64,000 nt of DNA from Flavobacterium sp. HTF (GCF_003105115.1 NZ_QETH01000015.1:19333-83332), one strand, 5' to 3'. Shown: positions 44,139 to 53,049, counted from the stretch's first letter. Notes: generated by a model from the sequence alone, not told the origin. Numbers and translations: made by a program.

Positions 44139-44645
44139 ATGGAACAATATTTAAGACAATTGGTCGAAATAGAATTTCAGGATAAAAAAGAAGTGTTCAG
44201 TGGATTCCTGATTGATTATTCAGACGACTGGATTTTACTTCGTAATAATCCGGTAGATTTTATTCTGGACGGTTTTGTAATCTTGAGAAATAAAAATATC
44301 CAGGCAGTAAACAGAGATCATGATTTGGCTTTTACCGAAAAAATCATTCGGTTAAAAGGTTTAAAAATCAACTCTGAGGACATTATTCCTATTAAAGATC
44401 TGGCAACAATTATAAATTACATTTCTGAAAAATATGGCATTTTTCAAATTGCTAAAAAATCATCAAAATCTGCTTATTTAGGAAAACTATTAGAATTGAA
44501 TGACGAAGAACTGACAATCAACTTTATAGATATGCGCGGTCAGTTTGGAGGGGAATTAAGTTTTAATCCTGAAAAAATTCGTGTTATTGAGTTTGATACG
44601 GATTACATTAATTCTTTGAAATTGGTGGTGCAGGATAATGAGTAA
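44139..44645 (+). CDS. Hypothetical protein with two Sm-like beta segments
   Basis: A 168-residue protein. Two similar halves contain LVEIEFQDKKEVFSGFLIDYSDDWILLRNN (8-37) and AYLGKLLELNDEELTINFIDMRGQFGGEL (119-147), each resembling a five-stranded SH3/Sm-like barrel that could bind RNA or protein. I do not recognise a named family. The long hairpin just upstream is likely part of its leader or the previous gene's terminator. Confidence 0.7.
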   Translation: MEQYLRQLVEIEFQDKKEVFSGFLIDYSDDWILLRNNPVDFILDGFVILRNKNIQAVNRDHDLAFTEKIIRLKGLKINSEDIIPIKDLATIINYISEKYGIFQIAKKSSKSAYLGKLLELNDEELTINFIDMRGQFGGELSFNPEKIRVIEFDTDYINSLKLVVQDNE

Positions 44646-44652
44646 TTATTTT

Positions 44653-44695
44653 AAAACAGAAAAGCCTCTTTATAAAAAAGAGGCTTTTCTGTTTT
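44653..44695. terminator. Strong terminator
   Basis: An 18-bp perfect stem (44653-44670 with 44678-44695) with A and T runs on both sides, between convergent genes. Confidence 0.93.
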
Positions 44696-44763
44696 TATAT
44701 TCTGTTCGGAATTTCTTTTGTGATTTTCCTTCGTCAGAATGACAATACTCTGCGTATATTTTT

Positions 44764-46098
44764 TTAAGCTTCTGCAAGCTTATTCAAAAACTCTAAACGA
44801 ACACTTCCGTCTTCGTCTATTTTTGTTAAGTTGATTTCCTGTAATGTATTTACTAATTCAGGATTCCATGGAGCTTTTACTTTTACGTAATTTTCCGTAA
44901 AACCGTGAATGTATCCTTCTTTGTTTTCACCTTCAAACAAAACCGTTCTGTTTGTTCCTAACTGGCTTTCATAAAAAGCACGACGTTTTTTCACAGACAA
45001 ACCTCTAAGCATTTTGCTTCGTTTTGCACGAACATTTGCCGGGACAACTCCATCCATTTCGGCAGCTTCTGTATTATCTCTTTCTGAATACGTAAATACG
45101 TGTAAATATGAAATATCCATTTCGTTTAAGAAATGATACGTTTCTAAAAAGTGTTCGTCTGTTTCTCCCGGAAATCCAACGATTACATCAACACCAATAC
45201 AGGCGTGTGGCATTACTTCACGAATTTTGTTTACACGTTCTGTATAAACTTCACGTAAGTAACGGCGCTTCATTAATTTTAAAATATCATTGCTTCCTGA
45301 TTGCAACGGAATATGAAAATGCGGTACAAAAGTCCTGCTTTTTGAAACAAAATCTATAGTTTCGTTTTTCAATAAATTGGGTTCAATTGATGAAATTCGT
45401 AAACGCTCGATTCCTTCGACTTTATCCAAAGCCTGAACCAGATCAAGAAAAGTATGTTCGTGTTTTTTGTTTCCGAACTCCCCTTTTCCGTAGTCTCCGA
45501 TATTTACTCCGGTTAAAACGATTTCACGGATATTCTGTGCCGAAATTTCTTTAGCATTTTGCAAAACATTCTCAAGGGCATCACTTCTTGAAATTCCTCT
45601 TGCTAACGGAATTGTACAATAAGTACATTTATAATCACAACCATCCTGTACTTTTAGAAATGCACGAGTACGGTCACCGATGGAATAACTTCCAACATAA
45701 AAATCAGCTTCGGCAATTTCACATGAGTGCACTTCACCCATGTCATTTTTGCTTAAATCATGTATGTAATCGGTAATTTTAAATTTTTCGGTAGCACCCA
45801 AAACAAGATCGACACCATCAACTGCCGCCAATTCTTCCGGTTTTAATTGTGCGTAACACCCAACAGCAGCGACAAAGGCTTTTTCATTGAGTTTCATTGC
45901 TTTTTTTACAACCTGCTTAAACTGTTTATCGGCATTCTCGGTAACCGAACAGGTATTTATTACGTAGATGTCTGCAACATCTTCAAAATCGACACGGTCA
46001 AAACCTTCGTCATTAAAGTTTCTGGCAATTGTAGAGGTTTCTGAAAAATTCAGTTTACAACCCAGAGTGTAAAAGGCAACTTTTTTTCTATTTTCCAT
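44764..46098 (-). CDS. mtaB: tRNA ms2t6A37 methylthiotransferase MtaB
   Basis: A 444-residue radical-SAM methylthiotransferase that adds the methylthio group to t6A37 of tRNAs reading ANN codons. The N-terminal UPF0004 domain has its three Cys (TLGCKLN, NTCSVTENAD, VGCYAQ). The radical-SAM motif is GCDYKCTYCTIPLARG near 152-167. A C-terminal TRAM domain ends the chain. It is MtaB (YqeV) rather than MiaB by the GCKLN start and length. Confidence 0.95.
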   Translation of the reverse strand: MENRKKVAFYTLGCKLNFSETSTIARNFNDEGFDRVDFEDVADIYVINTCSVTENADKQFKQVVKKAMKLNEKAFVAAVGCYAQLKPEELAAVDGVDLVLGATEKFKITDYIHDLSKNDMGEVHSCEIAEADFYVGSYSIGDRTRAFLKVQDGCDYKCTYCTIPLARGISRSDALENVLQNAKEISAQNIREIVLTGVNIGDYGKGEFGNKKHEHTFLDLVQALDKVEGIERLRISSIEPNLLKNETIDFVSKSRTFVPHFHIPLQSGSNDILKLMKRRYLREVYTERVNKIREVMPHACIGVDVIVGFPGETDEHFLETYHFLNEMDISYLHVFTYSERDNTEAAEMDGVVPANVRAKRSKMLRGLSVKKRRAFYESQLGTNRTVLFEGENKEGYIHGFTENYVKVKAPWNPELVNTLQEINLTKIDEDGSVRLEFLNKLAEA

Positions 46099-46321
46099 AC
46101 TGTATCTTAAATCAATGAAATCGTTGTCAAAAAATTTAAGGCTGCAAATTTACAAACAAATTTCTGTAAAAGAAAGGCAATAAGCGACTTCGTACTGATA
46201 TTTTGAAGGCAAATAAATTTTTTAGATGCAAAAAAAATGTATTTTTAGCTGGAATTTCTGCAAAACAAACTTCGGGTTTCTAATCAGTTAGCATAATCAA
46301 TAAGAATAAAATGACAAAATA

Positions 46322-46350
46322 ATCGATTAAGTGCAAATTTTATCGATTAA
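46322..46350. promoter_or_regulatory. Direct repeat ATCGATTAA x2, 20 bp apart
   Basis: Two identical 9-mers at 46322-46330 and 46342-46350, about two helical turns apart, 41 bp upstream of a -7 element. A possible activator site. Confidence 0.4.
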
Positions 46351-46390
46351 ATACGTTTTTTTACTTTTTAAATTAAAATATTCTTACATT

Positions 46391-46398
46391 TACTTTTG
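46391..46398 (+). promoter_or_regulatory. -7 element TACTTTTG
   Basis: An exact TAnnTTTG on the plus strand, 185 bp before the ATG at 46583. Confidence 0.45.
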
Positions 46399-46582
46399 TC
46401 AAAATTCTTTAGTTGAAATGATTGTTATTTGAGAATTTTAAATAGCTTTGGTTAATTAATTAATAATTCAGACATAACAATTTTGAATTTTACTCGTTAT
46501 GTTGTTGTTTTGTGTTACAAAATGAAATGGGAAAGCCGAAAACCAAAGAGAGTAGGCAAAAATTATAATACAATACCACTTT

Positions 46583-47101
46583 ATGAAAGCATTTTTACCC
46601 ACAATCTGCTTGATGTTTTTAACCTTATTTAGTTCGCAAGCGCAAACTAGTACTCCAGCCGCAAATCCATTTCCTTCTATTAGTACTTTAACGACTTGGG
46701 CAAGTTTAAACTCGCAGCAACAATTTGATGTTGCTATTCGTGCAGTTGGTTTCAAGTTTGAAGTAAAAGAACCAGGCGAAGGCTCAACTGCTTATACTTA
46801 CATCCGTAAAGTAGTGGTTAATGAAGTAAATTATACAGACAGAATTGTATATAGAATTACAAATAATAATTCGGCAAGCATCATTTCATTAGTAACAGCT
46901 TCAACTGACTTAGTAAGTTTGTACACTCCACAATTGGCAACTTTCAAAAATAATAACTGTAAAACTGAAATGTCTAAAGACAAAAACACTACCTGCAGTT
47001 GTTATGAAAGCGTAAATTTCGCAATTGATCTTTGTGACGAACGCGTTAAACTGACTATGGGTGACGGAAATAAATATTTTGTTTCTGTAGCTAAAAAATA
47101 A
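46583..47101 (+). CDS. Secreted hypothetical protein with Cys-rich C-terminal part
   Basis: A 172-residue protein. Signal peptide 1-20 (MKAFLPTICLMFLTLFSSQA). A beta-rich domain (FEVKEPGEGSTAYTYIRK) leads to a cluster of four Cys (NNCKTEM, TTCSCYESV, IDLCDERV) that could form disulfides or bind metal. No family recognised. It has a long AT-rich upstream region. Confidence 0.75.
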   Translation: MKAFLPTICLMFLTLFSSQAQTSTPAANPFPSISTLTTWASLNSQQQFDVAIRAVGFKFEVKEPGEGSTAYTYIRKVVVNEVNYTDRIVYRITNNNSASIISLVTASTDLVSLYTPQLATFKNNNCKTEMSKDKNTTCSCYESVNFAIDLCDERVKLTMGDGNKYFVSVAKK

Positions 47102-47140
47102 ATCCTGATTTTTTCAGAATTAGATACTATGGGCTGTTTT

Positions 47141-47181
47141 CCAAATCTTTTTAAATCTTAACGAAGTTTAAAAAGATTTGG
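47141..47181. terminator. Inverted repeat between convergent genes
   Basis: A perfect 15-bp stem (47141-47155 with 47167-47181), 11-nt loop. No clean T run, so it acts as a terminator only presumably. Confidence 0.6.
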
Positions 47182-47200
47182 GATACACTTCTTAGTAATT

Positions 47201-47728
47201 TTATAAGCCTGGATTTTTTAATTCATACCAGACTTCCATCTCGTTTTCGTATTCGAAAGAATTTATGTAACGAAAACCCAGTTTCTCCAAAACCTTTCGC
47301 GAAATTTCGTTTCCTTCATCCGCGTAAGCATAAAGAGCTTCAACCTTCATTTCCTTAAAAGCATATTGTACAAAAGCTTTTGCTGCTTCTGTAGAATAGC
47401 CTTTCCCCCAGTATCTTTCAATAAAACGATAACCGAGTTCATAAAAATTCTGATGGTTATTAATTTTGTAGTTGATAAACTTAATTCCTGACCAGCCTAA
47501 AAATTCGTTGGTTTCTTTGAGGATAACGGCCCAGCGGCCTGTTCCGAAATCTTTATATTGTTGCTGGATATTTTCAATATAAGCAATACTTTGTTCCATA
47601 GCCGTTACCGGCTTCTTTCCGACAAAAACATGCACGTTTGGATTAGACTCCAATTCAAACATTCCATCGGCATCTGAAGGAAGGATTTCCCTTAAGATCA
47701 GGCGCTCTGTTTCAATTGGCTTTTTCAT
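47201..47728 (-). CDS. GNAT family N-acetyltransferase (RimJ/RimL type)
   Basis: A 175-residue protein. ETERLILREILPSDADGMFEL starts the fold. The acetyl-CoA loop is YRFIERYWGKGYSTEAAKAFV near 104-124, followed by RKVLEKLGFRYI. It starts 2 bp after the HAD gene stop, so the two are co-transcribed. The substrate is unknown. Confidence 0.9.
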   Translation of the reverse strand: MKKPIETERLILREILPSDADGMFELESNPNVHVFVGKKPVTAMEQSIAYIENIQQQYKDFGTGRWAVILKETNEFLGWSGIKFINYKINNHQNFYELGYRFIERYWGKGYSTEAAKAFVQYAFKEMKVEALYAYADEGNEISRKVLEKLGFRYINSFEYENEMEVWYELKNPGL

Positions 47729-47730
47729 TA

Positions 47731-48534
47731 TTAATTTAAAATAAAACGTTGTACAACCTCAGCAACTCCGTCATCATTATTGGATGCTACAATTAAATTG
47801 GCTCTGTCACGCAATTCCGGGGTTACATTATCAACCCAAACTCCCAGTCCGGCATATTCTATCATTGTAAGATCATTTCCGGCGTTACCAACTGCGATAA
47901 TTTCACTCTGATGAATATTTAGCTTTTCGGCCAAAAGCTTTAAACTATTCGCTTTATCAATTCCGTTTTGGGCTGCTTCCAGGAAAAAAGGTTTTGACAT
48001 GGCCACACTCAAATGAGGCATTGCGGTTTTTAAATCTTTTTCTACTTCTTTCAAATAAGAAGGCTCTTCCAGTAAAATGCATTTTACGGCTGGCCTGTCA
48101 ACGGCTTCTTTAAAACTGGCCACTTTACGATGATGCAATCCGGTTATATCTTTTTCGACATCAATATATTCAGAATCGGTTTCACTGATAATTTCACCAT
48201 CCAGATAAGTGATTATATGTGTTTTCATTTTTACACTGTAATCGTATAAATCATGGATTTGTTCTACCGTTAATTTTTGCTCAAAAAAAACAAGATCATC
48301 TTTTACAGTGCTGATTACAGCGCCGTTAAACGAAATGATATAAGAATTATTTAAATCGAGTTCCAGTTCTTTAGCGTAAGCTGTCATGGCAGATGTTGGG
48401 CGGCCGGAAGCCAACACAACATAAACTCCTTTTGCCTGTGCTTCAAGAAGTACTTTTTTATTTAAATCTGAAATTTTATGATCGTCTGTCAACAAGGTAT
48501 CATCCATGTCGAGCACCAGCATTTTGTATTGCAT
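47731..48534 (-). CDS. Cof-type HAD-IIB phosphatase
   Basis: A 267-residue protein. Motif I LDMDDTLLTDD (8-18), motif II VLASGRPTSAM, the C2-type cap and motif IV VGNAGNDLTMIEYAG near 206-220 are intact. The family dephosphorylates sugar phosphates, FMN or PLP. The neighbouring GNAT gene gives no clue to substrate. Confidence 0.92.
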   Translation of the reverse strand: MQYKMLVLDMDDTLLTDDHKISDLNKKVLLEAQAKGVYVVLASGRPTSAMTAYAKELELDLNNSYIISFNGAVISTVKDDLVFFEQKLTVEQIHDLYDYSVKMKTHIITYLDGEIISETDSEYIDVEKDITGLHHRKVASFKEAVDRPAVKCILLEEPSYLKEVEKDLKTAMPHLSVAMSKPFFLEAAQNGIDKANSLKLLAEKLNIHQSEIIAVGNAGNDLTMIEYAGLGVWVDNVTPELRDRANLIVASNNDDGVAEVVQRFILN

Positions 48535-48545
48535 TCTTTTTAATT

Positions 48546-48601
48546 TTCAGTCGCAATCCGGGTTTAGTCATTTTGACTGAAAACACAGACTTCAGACTGT
48601 A
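48546..48601. repeat. CAGTC-word imperfect inverted repeat
   Basis: TTTTCAGTCGC and GACTGAAAAC with further CAGAC/CAGACTG words. Related words are at 59537-59582 and 15182. Confidence 0.5.
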
Positions 48602-48820
48602 TTAGATACTCATTCTGAAATCTTCAATAACCGGATTTGCTTTTGCAAAATCTGTTTCCTGAATAAAAACCTCAACGGCTAAATCGGTCTGCCCAAAACC
48701 ACCTAGTCTGGCCGATTGAATATTATCTTTTTTTACTGTTTCTACACCTGCTTTTTCTAATTTTCCCTGCAAAGCAATGGCTAAAATTTCGCTTCCTGAA
48801 AACACCTTCATTAATCCCAT
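48602..48820 (-). CDS. DUF2007 family protein (putative signal-transducing protein)
   Basis: A 72-residue ferredoxin-like small protein. MKVFSGSEILAIALQGKLEKAGVETVKKDN is the DUF2007 pattern, with the second half AVEVFIQETDFAKANPVIEDF. The translation start could be Met1 or Met4. Unknown role. Confidence 0.85.
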   Translation of the reverse strand: MGLMKVFSGSEILAIALQGKLEKAGVETVKKDNIQSARLGGFGQTDLAVEVFIQETDFAKANPVIEDFRMSI

Positions 48821-48844
48821 AACATTTTATTTTTTATAATTATT

Positions 48845-49660
48845 TTATTGCAATATTATTTTTAACTGATTTTGAAAATCCTGGTTTTCATTCATCCCGA
48901 TATGTTCCTGATTTTTTAAGGGATAGAAATGGCCATCAGATTTCAATAATTTATTTAAGCGAACTGAATTTGAAAAAGGAATGAGTTGATCTTCCATTCC
49001 ATGAAAAATATAAATTGGCGCTTTAATTTTTGGCAGATATTCAAAGGTTTCTAAACGGAACTTTTTCATGAAATTTGGAAAAAACGGGACTCTGCTACCT
49101 GATAATTCACTAAAACTATAATAAGGAGATTGCAAAATCAAGGCTTTTGGCTTATTTTGAGATGCTAAAACGGCAGCCAGCCCTGAACCGATTGAATAAC
49201 CTGTGATAATGATTTTATTTTCAGGATATCTTTGGCATAAATTTTTGTAAACAATTGCTACATCTTTATTTAGCTGTTCTTCATTCTTAATTTCTCCTTC
49301 ACTTTTTCCAAAGCTTCTGTAATCTAAAATAAAGATATCATACCCTGAATCAGTGTAAATTTTAGCAATACTTCCCCAAGTTTCCAAAGTGCCTGCATTT
49401 CCATGAAGATAAAAAACCAGGCCTTTTGATTTTTCTGCTTTGAATAATAAACCATTTAGATTTACATTATCAAAAGATTTGATGTTTAATTCCTCATATT
49501 GCTGTTTATAATCAAACTGATAATTCTTTGGAAGTGATGCGCTCTGAAAAACCATTCCAACCTGATTGAAATACACATAAGAAATAATCAAAATATAAAT
49601 AGCGACAAAAAATGCTAAGAGTACAATCATTAAAAATTTAACCGTTTTTACTATTTCCAT
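48845..49660 (-). CDS. Membrane-anchored alpha/beta hydrolase
   Basis: A 271-residue protein. An N-terminal membrane anchor (about 7-31) is followed by an alpha/beta-hydrolase domain: oxyanion FYLHGNAGTLE near 82, nucleophile elbow GYSIGSGLAA near 150-159, Asp in FHGMEDQLIPFS and His in NQEHIGMNE. It resembles the YtaP/BAAT-like 'YqiA/YfhR' serine hydrolases. Substrate unknown. Confidence 0.87.
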   Translation of the reverse strand: MEIVKTVKFLMIVLLAFFVAIYILIISYVYFNQVGMVFQSASLPKNYQFDYKQQYEELNIKSFDNVNLNGLLFKAEKSKGLVFYLHGNAGTLETWGSIAKIYTDSGYDIFILDYRSFGKSEGEIKNEEQLNKDVAIVYKNLCQRYPENKIIITGYSIGSGLAAVLASQNKPKALILQSPYYSFSELSGSRVPFFPNFMKKFRLETFEYLPKIKAPIYIFHGMEDQLIPFSNSVRLNKLLKSDGHFYPLKNQEHIGMNENQDFQNQLKIILQ

Positions 49661-49683
49661 CCAAATTTTATAATCATTCCGAT

Positions 49684-50346
49684 TTACTCTTCTTCAATCT
49701 GATCTTCCTCTTCGTCAAGTTCATCCTCTCCTTCTTCTTCCATATCAAAAAGAAAAGGTTCCAATAGCATTTTGTCTGCCAGAATTTCAATACGCTCTGT
49801 CAATTCTTCAGCAAAAATAATTCGTTGTACTTTGGCAATACTGTTAGAAATACGCATGATTTTGGTTTCGTGGCGTAATTTCAAAATAGGGTCTGCATCG
49901 TCAAGGATAAACATTTTCAAACGATTTACGTTGTAACCTGCAGTTGTAAACATATCGTTGAGTTTATTTGGAGTACCAATTAAAACATCAATTCCGGTTG
50001 AAATATAATTTTTATCATAATCCATATCTCCTTTATCGTGTACACCATAAACTTCAAGATTAGTATATTTTCCGTATTTGGCAAAAAGCTCAACCATTTC
50101 CAGAACTTTGTTTTTATCTTCTACAATAATCAAAGCCCTTGGAGATTCTTCTACTCTTCCTGCCAGTTGCTGAATTACATTGAGCACAATTGTAGTAGAC
50201 TTTCCACTTCCTGCCGGAGAAAGAACAATACAGTCAGCACCGCTTTTTATGGTTGCAAAAGTTTCCTGTTGCAGCATATTTGCTTCAGTCAAACCATTTT
50301 CTATTAATGCGTCCTGTAGTTTCTCGTTTATTTTTTTTAGTTTCAT
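49684..50346 (-). CDS. Single-RecA-domain DEAD-box-like protein
   Basis: A 220-residue protein holding only the N-terminal helicase domain: Q-motif-like MLQQETFATIKSGAD, Walker A SPAGSGKST (43-51), RALIIVEDKNKVLEMV (Ia), GTPNKLNDMF (Ib) and Walker B FILDDADP (DDAD instead of DEAD). Motif III (SAT) and the whole C-terminal helicase domain with motifs IV-VI are absent. It ends in a highly acidic tail (about 198-220). The stop is clean and the following DNA does not encode the missing part. Without domain 2 it is unlikely to unwind RNA alone. Confidence 0.8.
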   Translation of the reverse strand: MKLKKINEKLQDALIENGLTEANMLQQETFATIKSGADCIVLSPAGSGKSTTIVLNVIQQLAGRVEESPRALIIVEDKNKVLEMVELFAKYGKYTNLEVYGVHDKGDMDYDKNYISTGIDVLIGTPNKLNDMFTTAGYNVNRLKMFILDDADPILKLRHETKIMRISNSIAKVQRIIFAEELTERIEILADKMLLEPFLFDMEEEGEDELDEEEDQIEEE

Positions 50347-50357
50347 TTTTTTTTATG

Positions 50358-50437
50358 CTTTAAGCTATAAGCCTTAGACTATAAGCTGAAATATTATAAT
50401 TTTTAAAAGCCTAAAGCCTATTGCTTATAGCCTAGAG
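50358..50437. repeat. 7-bp word array (CTWTAAG), two opposed arms
   Basis: The left arm has CTTTAAG CTATAAG, then CCTTAGA CTATAAG at 7-bp steps from 50358. The right arm has CCTAAAG CCTATTG, then CTTATAG CCTAGAG from 50410. Confidence 0.85.
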
Positions 50438-50446
50438 CGCGAAGCA

Positions 50447-51610
50447 TTATTTGCTTGCAAACATTTTTACATCCGTTTCTGAGATTTCATTTCCTCCAAG
50501 GATAATTAATCTTTCCACTACATTTCGAAGTTCACGGATATTTCCTGTCCAGTCGTATTCCTGCAATAATTTTATGGCTTGTAAAGAAAATACTTTGACA
50601 ACATTTCCCTGTTCAGAAGCAATTTTCTCTGCAAAATGTCGTATCAGTGCCGGAATATCATCACGCCTTTCGTTTAATGGCGGAACTTTAATCAAAATTA
50701 CGGCCAGACGATGGTATAAATCTTCACGAAAACGACCTTCGGCAATTTCCGTTTTTAAGTCTTTGTTGGTTGCAGCCACAACACGAACATCAACTTTTAT
50801 GTCTTTTTCTGCACCTACTCTTGTTATCATGCTCTCCTGCAAAGCACGTAATACTTTGGCTTGCGCCGAAAGACTCATGTCACCTATTTCATCTAAGAAA
50901 ATAGTTCCTTTGTCAGCCGCTTCGAACTTTCCTGCACGATCCTTAACTGCCGATGTAAAAGCTCCTTTTACGTGACCAAACAATTCACTTTCGATTAATT
51001 CACTCGGAATGGCGGCGCAGTTTACTTCAATTAAAGGAAAGTTTGCACGTTCGCTTTTTTCATGCAACTGATGTGCTACCAATTCTTTTCCGGTTCCGTT
51101 TGGACCCGTAATCAAAACCCTGGCTTCAGTCTGAGCTACTTTATCGATCATTACTTTTATATGATTGATCGCTTCGCTTTCGCCAACCATTTCGTAATTT
51201 TTGCTGACTTTTTTCTTGAGGATTTTATTCTCAACTACTAATTGCTTTTTGTCTAAAGCATTACGGACAGTATTCAGCAATCGGTTTAAATCTGGCGGTT
51301 TTGAGATATAATCAAAAGCCCCCAAACGCATGGTATGAATGGCTGTCTCCATGTCACCATGCCCTGAAATCATTACCATAGGGATTTCAGGTTTTATTTT
51401 CTTTACTTCTTCTAAAACCTCAACACCGTCCATTTTTGGCATTTTGATATCGCACAAAACCAAATCGTAATCGTTGTTTTTTATTTTTTCAAGCCCCGCA
51501 ACGCCATCTTCAGCTTCATCTACCTGATAAGTATCATTTTCTTCTGATAATATCTTTACCAAAACCCTTCTGATCGCTGCTTCGTCTTCTATAATTAGTA
51601 TTTTACTCAT
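50447..51610 (-). CDS. NtrC-family response regulator lacking the Fis HTH domain
   Basis: A 387-residue protein. Receiver domain 1-120 (phospho-acceptor D54 in LVLCDIKMPKMDG), AAA+ sigma-54-activator domain about 140-375 with Walker A GPNGTGKE (169-176), GTIFLDEIGD and the arginine-finger region. The sigma-54 contact loop reads GAFTSA (216-221) instead of GAFTGA. The chain ends at LIILGGNEISETDVKMFASK, right after the AAA domain, so the C-terminal DNA-binding HTH is missing. No histidine kinase is adjacent. Confidence 0.9.
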   Translation of the reverse strand: MSKILIIEDEAAIRRVLVKILSEENDTYQVDEAEDGVAGLEKIKNNDYDLVLCDIKMPKMDGVEVLEEVKKIKPEIPMVMISGHGDMETAIHTMRLGAFDYISKPPDLNRLLNTVRNALDKKQLVVENKILKKKVSKNYEMVGESEAINHIKVMIDKVAQTEARVLITGPNGTGKELVAHQLHEKSERANFPLIEVNCAAIPSELIESELFGHVKGAFTSAVKDRAGKFEAADKGTIFLDEIGDMSLSAQAKVLRALQESMITRVGAEKDIKVDVRVVAATNKDLKTEIAEGRFREDLYHRLAVILIKVPPLNERRDDIPALIRHFAEKIASEQGNVVKVFSLQAIKLLQEYDWTGNIRELRNVVERLIILGGNEISETDVKMFASK

Positions 51611-51620
51611 TTTTTTTAAG

Positions 51621-51710
51621 GTTCTGAGATTCTAAGGTACTAAGGTTCTAAGGTTTTCCTGTAAGAAGCTAAAATCTTAGCATCTCAGAACCTTAGTACC
51701 TTAGCACCTT
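51621..51710. repeat. 8-bp word array (RTNCTRAG), two opposed arms
   Basis: The left arm has GTTCTGAG ATTCTAAG, then GTACTAAG GTTCTAAG from 51621. The right arm has CTTAGCAT CTCAGAAC, then CTTAGTAC CTTAGCAC from 51676. The 8-bp register is exact. Same family as 19028. Confidence 0.9.
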
Positions 51711-51717
51711 CAAAAAA

Positions 51718-53034
51718 TTAATATTTAAGCCACTTATACAATTCCTTCCATGTTGGTTTTTTGCCGTACATTAAAATACCGACGCGGTAAATTTTTGCTG
51801 CAAACCAAACGACAAGGAAAAAGGTTGCAAACAATAATGATACCGAAATCACTATTTGCCACCACGGCACTCCAAACGGAAGCCTCATCAGCATTACTAT
51901 TGGTGATGTTAACGGAATCATCGAAAACACCACAGCTATTGTTCCGTGCGGATCATTCACTACAGTGAAAAATCCAATATAAACGCTCAAAATAAGCGGC
52001 ATAATGATTGGCAAAAGAAATTGTTGTGAATCTGTCTGGTTATCTACCGCTGCTCCAATTGCAGCATAAAACGAACTGTATAAAAAGTATCCTCCGATAA
52101 AATAAACCACAAAACCAATTAAGATACTGGCAATAGGCAGGTTCCATAATTCAGTAATATACATTTGTGCTGAACCAGATAGTTCCTGTTGAGCCGAATG
52201 CATCATTTCCGGTGAAATTCTAGCCGTCGGGCCAACATTTACACCAAAAAAGGATGAAGCCGCAAACATGAGTCCCAAACCTATAATCGCCCAAATTGTA
52301 AACTGTAATAATCCGGCAAGGGAAGTTCCGACAATTTTACCTATCATTAACTGAAATGGTTTTACAGACGAAATAATAATTTCGATAATCCTGTTTGTTT
52401 TTTCTTCTATGACGCTTCTCATTACCATGTTTCCGTAAATGATAATAAACATCATAATAAGATAACCAAATGCGCCCCCAATTCCTATTTTAATTTCGTT
52501 TAGGCCTTTTAGACTTTCTTCTCCTGAAGCTTTTGCCAGATGAATGTTTACATTGGCCTGTGCTTTCTGAATTGACAAAGTATCAAGCTTTGCTTTTTCT
52601 AAATTGATTTTGGTGATTTTTGCAGCTATTACATCCTGTGTGTTTTCAATAAATGAAATACTTGGACTGTTATTGGAGATAAAATCAATTTTTGATTCCA
52701 GATCCTTTTCGCTATTTGTTTTGGGAATCACCAATAATCCGCTGAAATTTTCTTTAGCGATACTGTCTTTTAATGCCGTCACATTAATTTCAGACAAATT
52801 CACATATTTATATTCTGCGTCTTTTTTGTTGAGCTTTACAAAATCTTCTGCAAACAAACCTGTTTCATCATGAATTGCAATTCGTTTGGTTTCAGCTTTC
52901 ATTGAGCTCAAATACCCAATAAACCCTGCAATTGCCACAAACAATAACGGACTTAAAAAGGTCATGACCACAAAAGATTTATTGCGGACTTTGGCAATAA
53001 ATTCTCTTTTTATAATTAGCGAGATGATGCTCAT
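51718..53034 (-). CDS. ABC-2 type exporter permease (NatB-like)
   Basis: A 438-residue membrane protein. One helix at about 22-42, a large extracytoplasmic domain (about 45-185), then five or six helices (about 190-430) with the ABC-2 segment IEEKTNRIIEIIISSVKPFQLMIGKIVG. It pairs with the ATPase gene 76 bp upstream on the same strand. It probably exports Na+, drugs or a lipid; substrate unknown. Confidence 0.88.
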   Translation of the reverse strand: MSIISLIIKREFIAKVRNKSFVVMTFLSPLLFVAIAGFIGYLSSMKAETKRIAIHDETGLFAEDFVKLNKKDAEYKYVNLSEINVTALKDSIAKENFSGLLVIPKTNSEKDLESKIDFISNNSPSISFIENTQDVIAAKITKINLEKAKLDTLSIQKAQANVNIHLAKASGEESLKGLNEIKIGIGGAFGYLIMMFIIIYGNMVMRSVIEEKTNRIIEIIISSVKPFQLMIGKIVGTSLAGLLQFTIWAIIGLGLMFAASSFFGVNVGPTARISPEMMHSAQQELSGSAQMYITELWNLPIASILIGFVVYFIGGYFLYSSFYAAIGAAVDNQTDSQQFLLPIIMPLILSVYIGFFTVVNDPHGTIAVVFSMIPLTSPIVMLMRLPFGVPWWQIVISVSLLFATFFLVVWFAAKIYRVGILMYGKKPTWKELYKWLKY

Positions 53035-53049
53035 AAATATTTAATTTTC

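Larger units (their letters stand above)
46099..46582. other. 484-bp divergent intergenic region
   Basis: No convincing ORF. Minus strand: -7-like TAAATTTG at 46145-46152 for mtaB. Plus strand: direct repeat ATCGATTAA at 46322 and 46342, TACTTTTG at 46391-46398, then a leader of about 175 nt with a small CATAAC/GTTATG hairpin (about 46474-46502). It may carry an untranslated regulatory leader. Confidence 0.5.

Noticed and set aside
50451..50975. Plus-strand frame of 174 codons inside the NtrC-type gene
   Set aside because: Antisense shadow, Ser-rich, without promoter or start signal.
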